DNA of 64,000 bases from Demequina muriae (lineage in GTDB: Bacteria > Actinomycetota > Actinomycetes > Actinomycetales > Demequinaceae): NCBI RefSeq assembly GCF_030418295.1, contig NZ_JAUHQA010000001.1, positions 1,364,001-1,428,000 of the forward strand. The letters run 5' to 3'. Under the pieces are notes generated by a model. It did no database searches, was not told the origin of the DNA, and saw only the letters and a program-made list of their open reading frames with translations. Shown in pieces: positions 8,744 to 17,385 of this stretch (position 1 is the stretch's first letter; each line of letters begins with the position of its first letter). A program made the position numbers and the translations under genes.

Positions 8744-10135
8744 ATGTCCCAGACACCAACACCCCGCACCACCACGAGGCGGCGCACGGTGCGCTCCGCC
8801 GCACTGGGCGCGATCGGGCTTCTCGCCCTCGCCGCCTGCTCCCCCCCGGGAGGCGATGAAGAGCCAGAGGAGACCTCCGCTCCCACCACATCCGCCACGA
8901 CCTCCGCCAGCGGCGAGATCAGCTGCGGAACTGAGGACGTGACGGTCGAGGCCTACGTCGAGACCGGCTTCCCGGTGTTCGCGGAGCTCGCCGCCGAGTT
9001 CGAGAACCAGCACCCGAACGTGACGTTCAACATCCGTGAGGACCAGTTCGCGGTCATCACGCAGAACGCGCCCCGCATCCTGGCGGACTCCGAGACAGAC
9101 ATCATGCGGCTGCCGCAGATGTCGGAGCTCGCGTCCGACGGACTGCTGCTCGACCTCGACCAGTACGCCGAGGCGTTCGGGTGGGACCAGTGGCCGTCCT
9201 CTCAGCTCGAGCAGATGCGCGTCGATGACGAGGGGCGTCGCGGAAGCGGCCCGCTCTACGCGATGGGCCTCAACTACTCGATGACCGGCGTCTTCTACAA
9301 CGTGGAGCTTGCCGAGCAGATCGGCATGACCGAGCCGCCCGCCACGCTCGACGAGTTCGACGCCTACCTGCAGGCCGCGGCCGATGAGGGCCTCACCCCC
9401 CTCAACCAGTTCAACGGTGGCGCCACCGGTGGTCTCGCGTTCCCGCTGCAGGCGCTGATGGCGTCCTACGGCGACCCCAGCGAGATCAACTCGTGGGTCT
9501 ACCAGCAGGAGGGCGCGAACATCGACACCGAGTCGAACCTCGCGGCCGCGCAGCACCTCAACGGCTGGATCGAGTCGGGCTACTTCGCCGACGACATCAA
9601 CGCGATCGACTACGCGCAGATGATGGCGCGCTTCATCGAGGGCGACAGCGTCTTCATCTTCACGGGTGACTGGGAGTCGGGCAACCTCGACACCCAGATG
9701 CCTGGCAACGCGGGCTTCTTCCTGATGCCCCCGCTGGAAGAGGGCGGCCAGCTCGGCGCCATGTCCGCGCCGCTCACGTACGGAGTCTCGGCGAACGCCG
9801 CGAACCCCGACTGCGCCGCGACGTTCCTTGACTGGGTCGCCACCGACGAGACTGCTCGCACCATCGCGGTCGAGATCGGCGGCTCTCACCCGATGGGACC
9901 GGCCGACGCGTTCATGCCTGAGCTCGACGAGTCCTCCGTGACCGCACAGACTCTCGCGGCCGGCGCCACGGTGGCCGAGAACAACGGCACGATGGACTTC
10001 ATCGCCAACGCGACGGGATCCATCTACGCACAGAGCTGGACGCCTCAGCTCCAGAACATGGTGGCCGGTGAGCAGACCCCTGAGGGACTGCTGGAACTGG
10101 TGCAGTCCGACTACCTCGAGCAGATTGGCGAGTGA
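8744..10135 (+). CDS. ABC sugar importer, substrate-binding lipoprotein
   Basis: The 463-residue protein has a signal peptide with a good lipobox (LALAAC, Cys about residue 27), an acidic/Thr-rich linker, and a family-1 solute-binding fold. That fold is shown by the EFENQHPNVTFNI lobe start, aromatic residues that usually stack on sugar rings, and late Trp/Gly segments. It should capture a mono- or oligosaccharide outside the membrane for the two permeases that follow directly (stop at 10135, next ATG at 10144). No ATPase gene is present; such systems commonly share an MsmK-type ATPase encoded elsewhere. Confidence 0.93.
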   Translation: MSQTPTPRTTTRRRTVRSAALGAIGLLALAACSPPGGDEEPEETSAPTTSATTSASGEISCGTEDVTVEAYVETGFPVFAELAAEFENQHPNVTFNIREDQFAVITQNAPRILADSETDIMRLPQMSELASDGLLLDLDQYAEAFGWDQWPSSQLEQMRVDDEGRRGSGPLYAMGLNYSMTGVFYNVELAEQIGMTEPPATLDEFDAYLQAAADEGLTPLNQFNGGATGGLAFPLQALMASYGDPSEINSWVYQQEGANIDTESNLAAAQHLNGWIESGYFADDINAIDYAQMMARFIEGDSVFIFTGDWESGNLDTQMPGNAGFFLMPPLEEGGQLGAMSAPLTYGVSANAANPDCAATFLDWVATDETARTIAVEIGGSHPMGPADAFMPELDESSVTAQTLAAGATVAENNGTMDFIANATGSIYAQSWTPQLQNMVAGEQTPEGLLELVQSDYLEQIGE

Positions 10136-10143
10136 TCTGACCG

Positions 10144-11118
10144 ATGTCTACGACCTGGAGCACCACGGATAAGGCCTCGAGCCACCCGTCCGCCCCAGGG
10201 CCGTCAGACGACCTCCGCCGCAAGCGCCGTGCCGACAAGGTGCGGCGCTTGCGGACGGGGCTGCCGGGGCTGCTGCTCGTAGCGCCGGCGCTCGCGTTCT
10301 ACGGAGTGTTCGTGCTGCGGCCACTGGTGGCCACGGTGCAGTACTCCTTCTATGAGTGGAACGGCATCAGCACGGCCACCTGGGCCGGCGTCGACAACTA
10401 CGTGCGACTGCTGACCGATCCCGACCTGCTCGGGCCGATCGTCAACGCGCTCCAGCTCATCATCTACTTCTCCTTCGTCCCCGTCGTGTTCGGCGTGATC
10501 GCCGCCGCGATCATCCGCAAGATGGGAGCGAGCCGCCTCGCGGGCATCTCCCGGACAGTGCTGTTCCTGCCCCAGGTGATCCCGCTCGTCGCCGCCGGCA
10601 TCATGTGGACCTGGCTGCTCGCCACCGACGGCGCCGTGAACCAGTTCATGCGGGTCATCGGGCTCGACGGTCTCACCCGTGCCTGGCTCGGCGACTTCGA
10701 CACCGCGCTTCCCGCCGTCGGTGTGATCGGCGCCTGGGTCAACGTGGGCCTGTGCATGCTGCTGATGCTGGCCGGCATGACCAAGGTCGACCCGTCTCTC
10801 TACGAGGCCGCGCGCCTCGACGGCGCCGGGCCCATCCGGGAGTTCGTGTCCGTGACCCTCCCGGCCGTGCGCCAGGAGCTGGGCGTCGCGATCATCATCA
10901 CGGTGATCAGCGCGCTGCGAAGCTTCGACATCATCTTCATCTCGACTCAGGGCGGCCCCGGCAGCTCCACCATGGTGCCCGGTCTCGAGATCTACTACCT
11001 CGCGTTCTTCGAGCGGGAGATCGGCCAGGCGTCCGCCCTCGCCGTGGCGCTCACGGTGCTGGTGCTCATCGTGGTCCTCCCGCTCAACCGCCTGACCCGA
11101 TCGGATAGCGACTCATGA
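10144..11118 (+). CDS. ABC sugar importer permease, MalF/UgpA type
   Basis: The 324-residue protein has a cytoplasmic basic N-terminus and six predicted membrane helices. The EAA loop that contacts the ATPase (YEAARLDGAGPIREFVSVTLP, about residues 220-240) is present. It pairs with the next permease, with which it overlaps in an ATGA junction. Confidence 0.93.
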   Translation: MSTTWSTTDKASSHPSAPGPSDDLRRKRRADKVRRLRTGLPGLLLVAPALAFYGVFVLRPLVATVQYSFYEWNGISTATWAGVDNYVRLLTDPDLLGPIVNALQLIIYFSFVPVVFGVIAAAIIRKMGASRLAGISRTVLFLPQVIPLVAAGIMWTWLLATDGAVNQFMRVIGLDGLTRAWLGDFDTALPAVGVIGAWVNVGLCMLLMLAGMTKVDPSLYEAARLDGAGPIREFVSVTLPAVRQELGVAIIITVISALRSFDIIFISTQGGPGSSTMVPGLEIYYLAFFEREIGQASALAVALTVLVLIVVLPLNRLTRSDSDS

Positions 11119-11939
11119 ACACCACCGCTCGCGAGCTCTGGACGGGGCGGATCCTCCTCATCGTCGTGATGGCGGTGACCATCGTGCCGTTCGTGAGCCT
11201 GTTCATCACGGCGCTGCACCCTCCCGGCACCTACCCGCCCGGGCTGGCGCTGCCCGAGGAGTTCCACTGGAACAACTTCCTGCTGGCCTTCGACGCCGCG
11301 AACATGGGCGCGCTGCTCCAGTCGAGCTTCATCATCGAGCTCGGCGTGGTGCCGATCGCGATCCTCATCGCGACCCTCGCGGGGTTCGCGCTCGGCCACC
11401 TGAACGTACCCTTCAAGCGGACGCTGTTCATCATCTTCGTGCTGGGCCTGACGCTGCCGTTCGAGGGCATCATCGTGCCGCTGTACTACCAGATGCGTGA
11501 CTACGGGCTTCTGAACACCCAGCTCGCGATCATCCTGCCGCTGATCGGTCTGTTCATGCCGTTCGCGGTGATGTGGATGCGCGCGCACTTCGTGAACATG
11601 CCTCAGGAGCTCTCGGAGGCGGCGCGCATGGATGGTGCGAGCACATGGCAGCTGTTCTGGCGGGTGCACGTGCCCCTGTCACGGCCCGCGATCGCCTCGC
11701 TCGCGATCCTGCTGTTCCTGTGGACATGGAATCAGTTCCTGCTGGCGATCGTGCTCGTCGACGACCCGGAGAAGCGCACCATGGCCGGCGCGCTGGGTGC
11801 GTTCCAGGGCCAGTGGGGCACGGATATCCCGCTGCTGTGCGCTGGCTCGCTGCTGATCCTCACCCCCACGCTCATCGTGTTCCTCGTGTTCCAGCGCCAG
11901 TTCGTCGCCGCACTGCTCCAAGGCGCGGTGAAGGGATGA
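11115..11939 (+). CDS. ABC sugar importer permease, MalG/UgpE type
   Basis: The 274-residue protein has six membrane helices and the EAA loop SEAARMDGASTWQLFWRVHVP (about residues 176-195). It is the second half of the transmembrane channel. It overlaps the upstream permease by four bases and the downstream esterase by four bases (ATGA at 11936), so importer and esterase are translationally coupled. That coupling is the main reason to think the esterase acts on the imported substrate. Confidence 0.93.
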   Translation: MNTTARELWTGRILLIVVMAVTIVPFVSLFITALHPPGTYPPGLALPEEFHWNNFLLAFDAANMGALLQSSFIIELGVVPIAILIATLAGFALGHLNVPFKRTLFIIFVLGLTLPFEGIIVPLYYQMRDYGLLNTQLAIILPLIGLFMPFAVMWMRAHFVNMPQELSEAARMDGASTWQLFWRVHVPLSRPAIASLAILLFLWTWNQFLLAIVLVDDPEKRTMAGALGAFQGQWGTDIPLLCAGSLLILTPTLIVFLVFQRQFVAALLQGAVKG

Positions 11940-12904
11940 ACGAGGAGCCTCCGCGCCCCCCGTTCGACCCCGAGGTGGCCAGAGCCCTGGCGCAGCAGCA
12001 GGACATCATCGTGACGACCATGAGTCACGACGACATCCCACGCGTGAGGGGTCTGGGCGCGGACGTCGCTCCCACGGGTCCGCTCACCCACGGCGGCTTC
12101 GACCGGGCCGACCTCACCGCTCCGGGACGGGGGGACATGCCTGACGTCCCGGTGGTGGTGCTCACCCCGCCAGGTCACGGAGCGCCGGCCCCGGTGCTCG
12201 TGTTCCTGCACGGCGGAGGCATGATCGCGGGCATTCCCGAGTCCGACCTCGATGCCATGGCCGACCTGGCGCACCACACCGGCTGCGCCGTGGTGTCGGT
12301 GGCGTACCGGCTCGCTCCCGAGCAGCCGTATCCCGCGGCAGCCGATGACGTGGTGACCGCTCTCGAGTGGCTCGCGTCAGGTGCGGCTCCTGCCGCGCTC
12401 GACCCGCGCCGCATCGTGCTCAGCGGGATCAGTGCGGGGGGCGGCCTCGCAGCCTCCGTGGCGCTGCGGTGCCGCGACACGGACGGGCCACGAATCAGCG
12501 GGCTGCTGCTGATGTGCCCGATGCTCGATCACCGCTCGAACTCGGCGTCCGCACTCCAGATGATCGGCGCCGGCTCGTGGGACGCGACCGCGAACGCGAC
12601 GGCGTGGGAGGCCTATCTCGGAGGCGCGGTCCCCACGTCTCATGCCTCCGCGGCGCTGGCCGACGACCTGTCCGAGTTGCCCCCGGTGTTCATCGACGTA
12701 GGCTCAACGGAGACGTTCCGCGATGAGTGCGTCGACTTCGCGTCACGTCTGTGGCAGCACGGCGGCGATGCCGAGCTGCACGTGTGGCCGGGCGGCGCCC
12801 ATGCGTTCGACATGCTCGCGCCGTGGACGCGGATGGCGCGCACTGCCCGGGACACACGTGAGGCCTGGCTCCGTCGCCTGCTGACCCGCCTGCCCGCCGC
12901 GTGA
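11936..12904 (+). CDS. Alpha/beta-hydrolase esterase, HSL (hormone-sensitive lipase-like) family
   Basis: The 322-residue protein carries the family oxyanion motif HGGG (92-95), the nucleophile elbow GISAGG with Ser166, and a C-terminal GGAHAFD histidine. No signal peptide is present, so it works in the cytosol on short-chain acyl esters. The ATG at 11936 lies inside the permease stop; the longer open frame upstream is a shadow of the permease. It sits between the importer and sucrose phosphorylase, suggesting removal of acyl groups from an imported sugar ester before phosphorolysis. The substrate is inferred. Confidence 0.88.
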   Translation: MNEEPPRPPFDPEVARALAQQQDIIVTTMSHDDIPRVRGLGADVAPTGPLTHGGFDRADLTAPGRGDMPDVPVVVLTPPGHGAPAPVLVFLHGGGMIAGIPESDLDAMADLAHHTGCAVVSVAYRLAPEQPYPAAADDVVTALEWLASGAAPAALDPRRIVLSGISAGGGLAASVALRCRDTDGPRISGLLLMCPMLDHRSNSASALQMIGAGSWDATANATAWEAYLGGAVPTSHASAALADDLSELPPVFIDVGSTETFRDECVDFASRLWQHGGDAELHVWPGGAHAFDMLAPWTRMARTARDTREAWLRRLLTRLPAA

Positions 12905-12918
12905 CCCAAGGAGATCTC

Positions 12919-14409
12919 ATGACCGACTCTCGTGCTGGGGGACCCCAGCTCATCACCTACATCGATCGACTGGCCGGCGATCTCGACGGGCTGCAGTCCG
13001 TGCTGCGGGGCCTGCTCGACGGCGTCTTCGACGGCGTTCACCTGCTGCCGTACTACACGCCCTTCGACGGCACGGACGCGGGCTTCGACCCCACCGATCA
13101 CACCCAGGTGGATCCCCGGCTCGGTTCGTGGGAGGACGTGCGGGCGCTCAGCGGTGACCACACCGTGATGAGCGACGTGATCGTCAACCACGTGTCGTCG
13201 AGCTCCGCGATGTTCCAGGATGTCGTCGAGAACGGGGACCAGTCCCGATGGTCGCCGATGTTCCTCACCCTGTCCTCGTTGTTCCCCGACGGAGCCACGG
13301 AGGCAGACCTCGCCCGCATCTACCGGCCGCGACCGGGCATGCCGTTCACGACCATGACCCTCGGTGGCGAGCGCCGGCTGGTGTGGACCACCTTCACCCC
13401 CGACCAGGTGGACCTCGACCTGCGCAGCGACGTGGCATGGGAGTACCTCGAGAGCGTCATCGAGGCGCTCACCTCCGCCGGCGTCACCATGCTGCGCCTC
13501 GACGCCGTGGGCTACACCGGCAAGGAGGCGGGCACCTCCTGCTTCATGACGGAGCCCGCCGCGCGCTACACGCAGCGCATTCTCGAACTCGCTCACGAGC
13601 GCGGGGCCTCCGTGCTGCTGGAGATCCACGGTCACTACCTGCAGCAGGTGGAGATCGCCCGGAGCGTGGACTACGTCTACGACTTCGCGCTGCCGCCGCT
13701 CGTGCTGCACGCGCTCCACGCGCGTGATCTCCGCCCGCTCGAGACCTGGTTCGGCGTGCGCCCCGCCAACGCCGTCACCGTGCTGGACACCCACGACGGC
13801 ATCGGCATCGTCGATGTGGGCGCGAACGACCTGCGCCCCGGCGACCCCGGCCTGCTGAACCCCGCGCAGATCGATGCCCTCGTCGAGTCGATTCACGACG
13901 CGAGCGGCGGCACCAGCCGGGCGGCGACGGGAGCGGCCGCCTCCAACCTCGACCTCTACCAGGTCAACTGCACGTTCTACGACGCCCTGGGACAGAACGA
14001 CGCGCGCTATCTGCTCGCACGGCTCATCCAGATCATGACGCCGGGGATCCCGCAGGTGTACTACGTGGGCCTGCTGGCGGGCGTCAACGACATGGCGCTG
14101 CTCGAGGCGTCGGGCGTGGGCCGCGACGTCAACCGTCACCACTACTCCGCGGAAGAGATCGCCGCTGCCGTCTACAGGCCCGTGGTGGCCGCGCAGCTGG
14201 AAGCCCTGCGGCTGCGCCGCGAGCACGGTGCCTTCGACGGAGAGTTCACCTCGGAGTTCACCGACACGACGCTGTCGATGCGGTGGAACCAGGGCGACCA
14301 GGAGGTGGTGCTGCAGGCGGATGTCGCCGATGGCACGTTCTCTCTGCTCGCGAGCGGCCGCGACGACGAGGTGGTGTGCGACCACACCAGTGTGATCGCC
14401 TCGCGCTAG
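12919..14409 (+). CDS. Sucrose phosphorylase (GH13 subfamily 18)
   Basis: This 496-residue enzyme converts sucrose and phosphate to glucose 1-phosphate and fructose in the cytosol. It aligns from memory with the bifidobacterial enzyme almost end to end, with a constant offset of three. The catalytic residues are Asp195 (RLDAVGYTGKEAGTSCF), Glu235 (LLEIHGHY) and Asp293 (LDTHDGIG). The acceptor loop is intact (AATGAAASNLDLYQVN) with Asp345 and Gln348 for the fructosyl unit. The ATG at 12919 has an AAGGAG site five bases upstream. A GTG at 12901 overlapping the esterase stop is a less likely start. Confidence 0.95.
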   Translation: MTDSRAGGPQLITYIDRLAGDLDGLQSVLRGLLDGVFDGVHLLPYYTPFDGTDAGFDPTDHTQVDPRLGSWEDVRALSGDHTVMSDVIVNHVSSSSAMFQDVVENGDQSRWSPMFLTLSSLFPDGATEADLARIYRPRPGMPFTTMTLGGERRLVWTTFTPDQVDLDLRSDVAWEYLESVIEALTSAGVTMLRLDAVGYTGKEAGTSCFMTEPAARYTQRILELAHERGASVLLEIHGHYLQQVEIARSVDYVYDFALPPLVLHALHARDLRPLETWFGVRPANAVTVLDTHDGIGIVDVGANDLRPGDPGLLNPAQIDALVESIHDASGGTSRAATGAAASNLDLYQVNCTFYDALGQNDARYLLARLIQIMTPGIPQVYYVGLLAGVNDMALLEASGVGRDVNRHHYSAEEIAAAVYRPVVAAQLEALRLRREHGAFDGEFTSEFTDTTLSMRWNQGDQEVVLQADVADGTFSLLASGRDDEVVCDHTSVIASR

Positions 14410-14423
14410 CGCCGTCTGACGCA

Positions 14424-14464
14424 CGAAGGCCCCCATCCCAGGATCACCGGGATGGGGGCCTTCG
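14424..14464. terminator. Strong bidirectional hairpin terminator (left copy)
   Basis: A perfect 16-bp stem (CGAAGGCCCCCATCCC with its complement) encloses a nine-base loop. It lies 14 bases after the sucrose phosphorylase stop and serves the rightward operon; on the other strand it follows the PfpI remnant. An identical hairpin is at 26068-26108. Confidence 0.85.
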
Positions 14465-14485
14465 CCGTTGTGGAGGTGAGCGCCC

Positions 14486-14659
14486 CTACCGCGCTGCCTC
14501 CACGACTGCGGGCGAGAACGCGTCGAGGTCGCCCGGGTTGCGCGAGGTGAGGAGAGTCCAGCCCTCCTCTTCGCAGCGCCGGAGCTCCACGTCGTCGGCG
14601 AGCAGCCACGGGCCACGACAGATGGATGCGATGGTGCGACCGTCCCCAACGAAGGTGCG
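14486..14659 (-). pseudogene. Remnant of a DJ-1/PfpI family gene
   Basis: The last 58 codons match the C-terminal part of the intact gene at 26130-26663, ending with the same SPAVVEAAR and TAG. An 81-base (27-codon) in-frame deletion removes the segment after WLLA, and the conserved SICHGP has become SICRGP, losing the residue beside the catalytic cysteine. The open frame continues to 14830 through unrelated sequence, so only a chance fusion product could be made. Bases 14660-14867 hold no recognisable gene; a CCGCCT-TTGG-AGGCGG hairpin lies at 14668-14683. Confidence 0.88.
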
Positions 14660-14867
14660 ACGCGGCACCGCCTTTGGAGGCGGACCCAACCCATCGCAGG
14701 CACGCTGGACACCGACATGCGGGCGATGGCTCGGCAGAGAGCACCCGGTGACGAGGGCGTCGACGTCCCCGCGCCGCTCGCTGCGGTGTCCGACGCATCC
14801 CGTGAGGCACGCATCCCGTGGCTCCGTCACGTGCTCTCGAGCCCGCGTCCCTCCCGGGCGTCAACAG

Positions 14868-16334
14868 TCAGGAGGCGAACACCTGCCGCTCACCGTCAGC
14901 GTCACGTGCCGTGACGGTGAACTCCAGCGAGGAGAAGTTCGCGTGCAGCGTGCTGCTCGCCTCCTCAGTCGACCACCGCAGAACGAGTTCAGCTGATGTG
15001 TCACCGTTCAGCACCTCGACCTCGCCCGTGAACGCAGCGAAAGTCGAGCGGAACCGCAGGATGTCCAAGGTCAGAGCGATGGGCTCGTACACGACGCGCT
15101 CGGCGATCTCCTCCATCGAGTAGTCGTGACGGTTGACGGACCGCGGCTCCCCCGAGGCCTTGAGGGCGTCGACGTCGTTCGGTCCGTGGAGCAGTCCCAC
15201 GTAGTACACCTGCGGCGTTCCTGGCCAGAAGAGTTGCACTGTCCGGGCAAGCAGCATGGCACGGTCGTCCTCGCCCAGGGCCGAGTAGAAGCTCGACATC
15301 AGTTGGTATTGCTTCGATCCCTCCGTGCCCTTCTTGATGAGGCCGGGAGGCATCTTCACGAACTCCATGAGTGGCGCGATGCGAGCGTTGACCCTCTCCC
15401 GTACCACGTCGACCTCGTCGTCGTTCAGGAGGCCCGCGACGTCCACGACGCCGATGCCGTCGTGAGTATCGAGCGTCGTGAACTGCTTTCGGGGACAGAT
15501 CGCCGCCCAGTTCCGCAGCCTGTCGGTGCTGCCGGTGAAGATCGCGTGGAGCATGAGCATCGGCAGCGCGAAGTCGTAGACCCAGTGCCCGCGCTCGGCC
15601 ATCTTCAGCTGCACCGTGTAGTTCTCGTGGATCTCGGGCAGCATCTCCGCTCCGTGCTCGCGAAGCGGCTCCATGCCCACGTCGAGAACATCCCAGACCT
15701 CTGGCTCGACGAAGAAGCAGCTGGTGCCTGGACGCTTGGAGGCGTAGGCGAATGCGTCGAAGCGAATCAGTGGGAACAATTCAGCAAGCCGGTCGAGGTT
15801 GCGCTCGAAGTACGCGCGCGTGGGTGCCGCAAACGGGTCGATGTCGACCTGCTCCTCGAAGAAGGTGTTCCACAGCCGCACCGTCCTTCCGTCCGCGCGG
15901 GTGAACTCCTTGAACGGTCCCTGTGCCTTGCGCCGGTACAGCGCGTCCATCTGCTCTTCTGTGGGAGAGCCGTCGGGCCAGAACTCGTCCCAGTGGATGA
16001 ACATCTCCTTGTAGGGAGATTCTGTACCGCGGTTCATGTAGTCGCGGAACTCTGCCGAGCGCACGGAGACATGGTTGATCATGAAGTCGGCCATGAGGTA
16101 GTACTTGTCGCCGAGTTGCCGGACGTCGTCCCAATCGCCGAATGCGGGATCCACAGTCTCGTAGTCGATGACGGCGAAGCCGCGGTCCCCAGAGGACGGG
16201 AAGAACGGCAGCACGTGCACGCCGCCGAATGCTCCTTCGAAGTGGCTGCTGAGAACCTTGTCGAGGGTGGTCAGGTTGCCGCCGAGGCTATCGGCGTAGG
16301 TGATGAGCATCGGGGTGTTCGTGACGGGCTTCAT
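14868..16334 (-). CDS. GH13 subfamily 18 glycoside phosphorylase with altered acceptor loop
   Basis: The 488-residue protein is a paralogue of sucrose phosphorylase with all catalytic residues: Asp193 (RFDAFAYASKRPGTSCF), Glu234 (LPEIHENY) and Asp292 (LDTHDGIGVVDV). Its N-terminus resembles streptococcal GtfA-type enzymes (LPFFPSSGDRGFA). The acceptor loop differs: where sucrose phosphorylases have DLYQVN, it has KQYQLM (341-346), so the fructose-binding Asp becomes Lys. Subfamily members act on sucrose, sucrose 6'-phosphate, glucosylglycerate or glucosylglycerol, and a Lys here hints at an anionic acceptor. The ATG at 16334 follows AAGGAG. It is the last gene of the leftward operon. Confidence 0.9.
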   Translation of the reverse strand: MKPVTNTPMLITYADSLGGNLTTLDKVLSSHFEGAFGGVHVLPFFPSSGDRGFAVIDYETVDPAFGDWDDVRQLGDKYYLMADFMINHVSVRSAEFRDYMNRGTESPYKEMFIHWDEFWPDGSPTEEQMDALYRRKAQGPFKEFTRADGRTVRLWNTFFEEQVDIDPFAAPTRAYFERNLDRLAELFPLIRFDAFAYASKRPGTSCFFVEPEVWDVLDVGMEPLREHGAEMLPEIHENYTVQLKMAERGHWVYDFALPMLMLHAIFTGSTDRLRNWAAICPRKQFTTLDTHDGIGVVDVAGLLNDDEVDVVRERVNARIAPLMEFVKMPPGLIKKGTEGSKQYQLMSSFYSALGEDDRAMLLARTVQLFWPGTPQVYYVGLLHGPNDVDALKASGEPRSVNRHDYSMEEIAERVVYEPIALTLDILRFRSTFAAFTGEVEVLNGDTSAELVLRWSTEEASSTLHANFSSLEFTVTARDADGERQVFAS

Positions 16335-16351
16335 GGTGGACTCCTTGAGGT

Positions 16352-17377
16352 TCAATGGGGGCTGCGCTGGCTCACGAGCCACGTGAGCATGCCGTCTTCG
16401 TCGTGGTACGCGGGTACCCATGCGTGATGGTTCTCTGCCAGCAGTTGCTCGGCATCAAGGCTGGTATCTGTGGCGAATCCGTACCGCTCGAGCTGCTCGG
16501 GAGCGAAGAGCGTGAGTCGCGCGTGGGGACTTCCCCGGCGCTGGAGTTCCTGAACTGCGTCCACGAGGTACTTGTGTCGGTAGGGCGTGTGATCGACGTA
16601 CGCAGAACTGAGCCACAGCGGGACGTCGACCAGGCTGCGGAGGATCCCGAACGTCTCTGGTGTCATCGTGGGACACACGGGCAGGGCGGCCGCGAACAGT
16701 CCGTGATTGACGGAGAGCGCTCTGATTGCTCCCGCGCCGCCCATCGACACGCCGGTGAGATAGATCCGGGACCGGTCCACGCGCCCCTCGTGCACGAGGC
16801 CGCGCACGACGTCTCCCAGGGCCGCCAGGTAGCACCTCGACCAGCCCGTCGTGGGGTCAAGGGCCGCCTCGGCAAAGGGCAGATGCGGCGGCGGCAGGAG
16901 GTCGGATGCAGGCGGCGCCTGTGGTGCGAGCACCAGGAAATCCGGGTAGGCCTCTGCGAGGTGAGCGGCACCGAGGGTGCCGACGAGTTGTGCCCAGCCG
17001 TCGGTCCCGGCTTCGCCTCCGCCGTGCAGGAACACGAGCATGGGTCGAGGTCCCTGAGCCCGAGGTGCACGGAGGCGGTAGCGCACGCCGCCGTTCTCAT
17101 GAGCCGTGAAGTCATCGGCGGTACGTGTGTACGTCGCGTCGGCTCTCGTGGCGACCACTGCGCCATCGCTGCGGGCCACCACGCGCAGATCCGCCGGGTA
17201 GGACGTGCCAGAGTTCGCCGGCGCTACCAGGCCCTCAACCGTGTTTCGGAGCGGTGCCTCTTCGCCGCCAATGAGCACCTGCCATTCGTTGGCGGCTTCC
17301 GCAGGCGCGCCGCTGATCTCCACGGAATCGAGTTCCCAGCCGCGGTTGCCCACATGGGTGCGTGCGGTGATGTGCAC
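16352..17377 (-). CDS. Cytosolic alpha/beta-hydrolase esterase (CE1/PHB-depolymerase-like)
   Basis: The 341-residue protein has an N-terminal beta-type domain of about 105 residues, as in Ig-like or adaptor modules before CE1 esterases. A hydrolase domain follows with LVFLHGGGE (about 114-122), the nucleophile in GVSMGG (Ser211) and a late NHHAW histidine. There is no signal peptide. The GTG at 17377, after a GGGAGAG site and eight bases after the MFS stop, is preferred over longer frames that overlap the transporter. It lies between transporter and phosphorylase, as in the first locus, suggesting deacylation of an imported glucoside. Confidence 0.82.
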   Translation of the reverse strand: MHITARTHVGNRGWELDSVEISGAPAEAANEWQVLIGGEEAPLRNTVEGLVAPANSGTSYPADLRVVARSDGAVVATRADATYTRTADDFTAHENGGVRYRLRAPRAQGPRPMLVFLHGGGEAGTDGWAQLVGTLGAAHLAEAYPDFLVLAPQAPPASDLLPPPHLPFAEAALDPTTGWSRCYLAALGDVVRGLVHEGRVDRSRIYLTGVSMGGAGAIRALSVNHGLFAAALPVCPTMTPETFGILRSLVDVPLWLSSAYVDHTPYRHKYLVDAVQELQRRGSPHARLTLFAPEQLERYGFATDTSLDAEQLLAENHHAWVPAYHDEDGMLTWLVSQRSPH

Positions 17378-17385
17378 AGCTCTCC

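Larger units (their letters stand above)
14420..14659. repeat. Left copy of a direct duplication (terminator plus 3' end of a PfpI gene)
   Basis: Bases 14420-14593 match 26064-26237 with one difference. Bases 14595-14659 then match 26320-26384 with four differences, so this copy lacks 81 bases that the right copy has. Both copies are in the same orientation and bracket the second sugar locus. The copy ends abruptly after TGCG at 14659, where the sequences become unrelated. Confidence 0.95.

Noticed and set aside
12640-14814. A 724-codon minus-strand frame across the sucrose phosphorylase gene
   Set aside because: It is a shadow frame; it crosses the terminator and the PfpI remnant and has no family signature.
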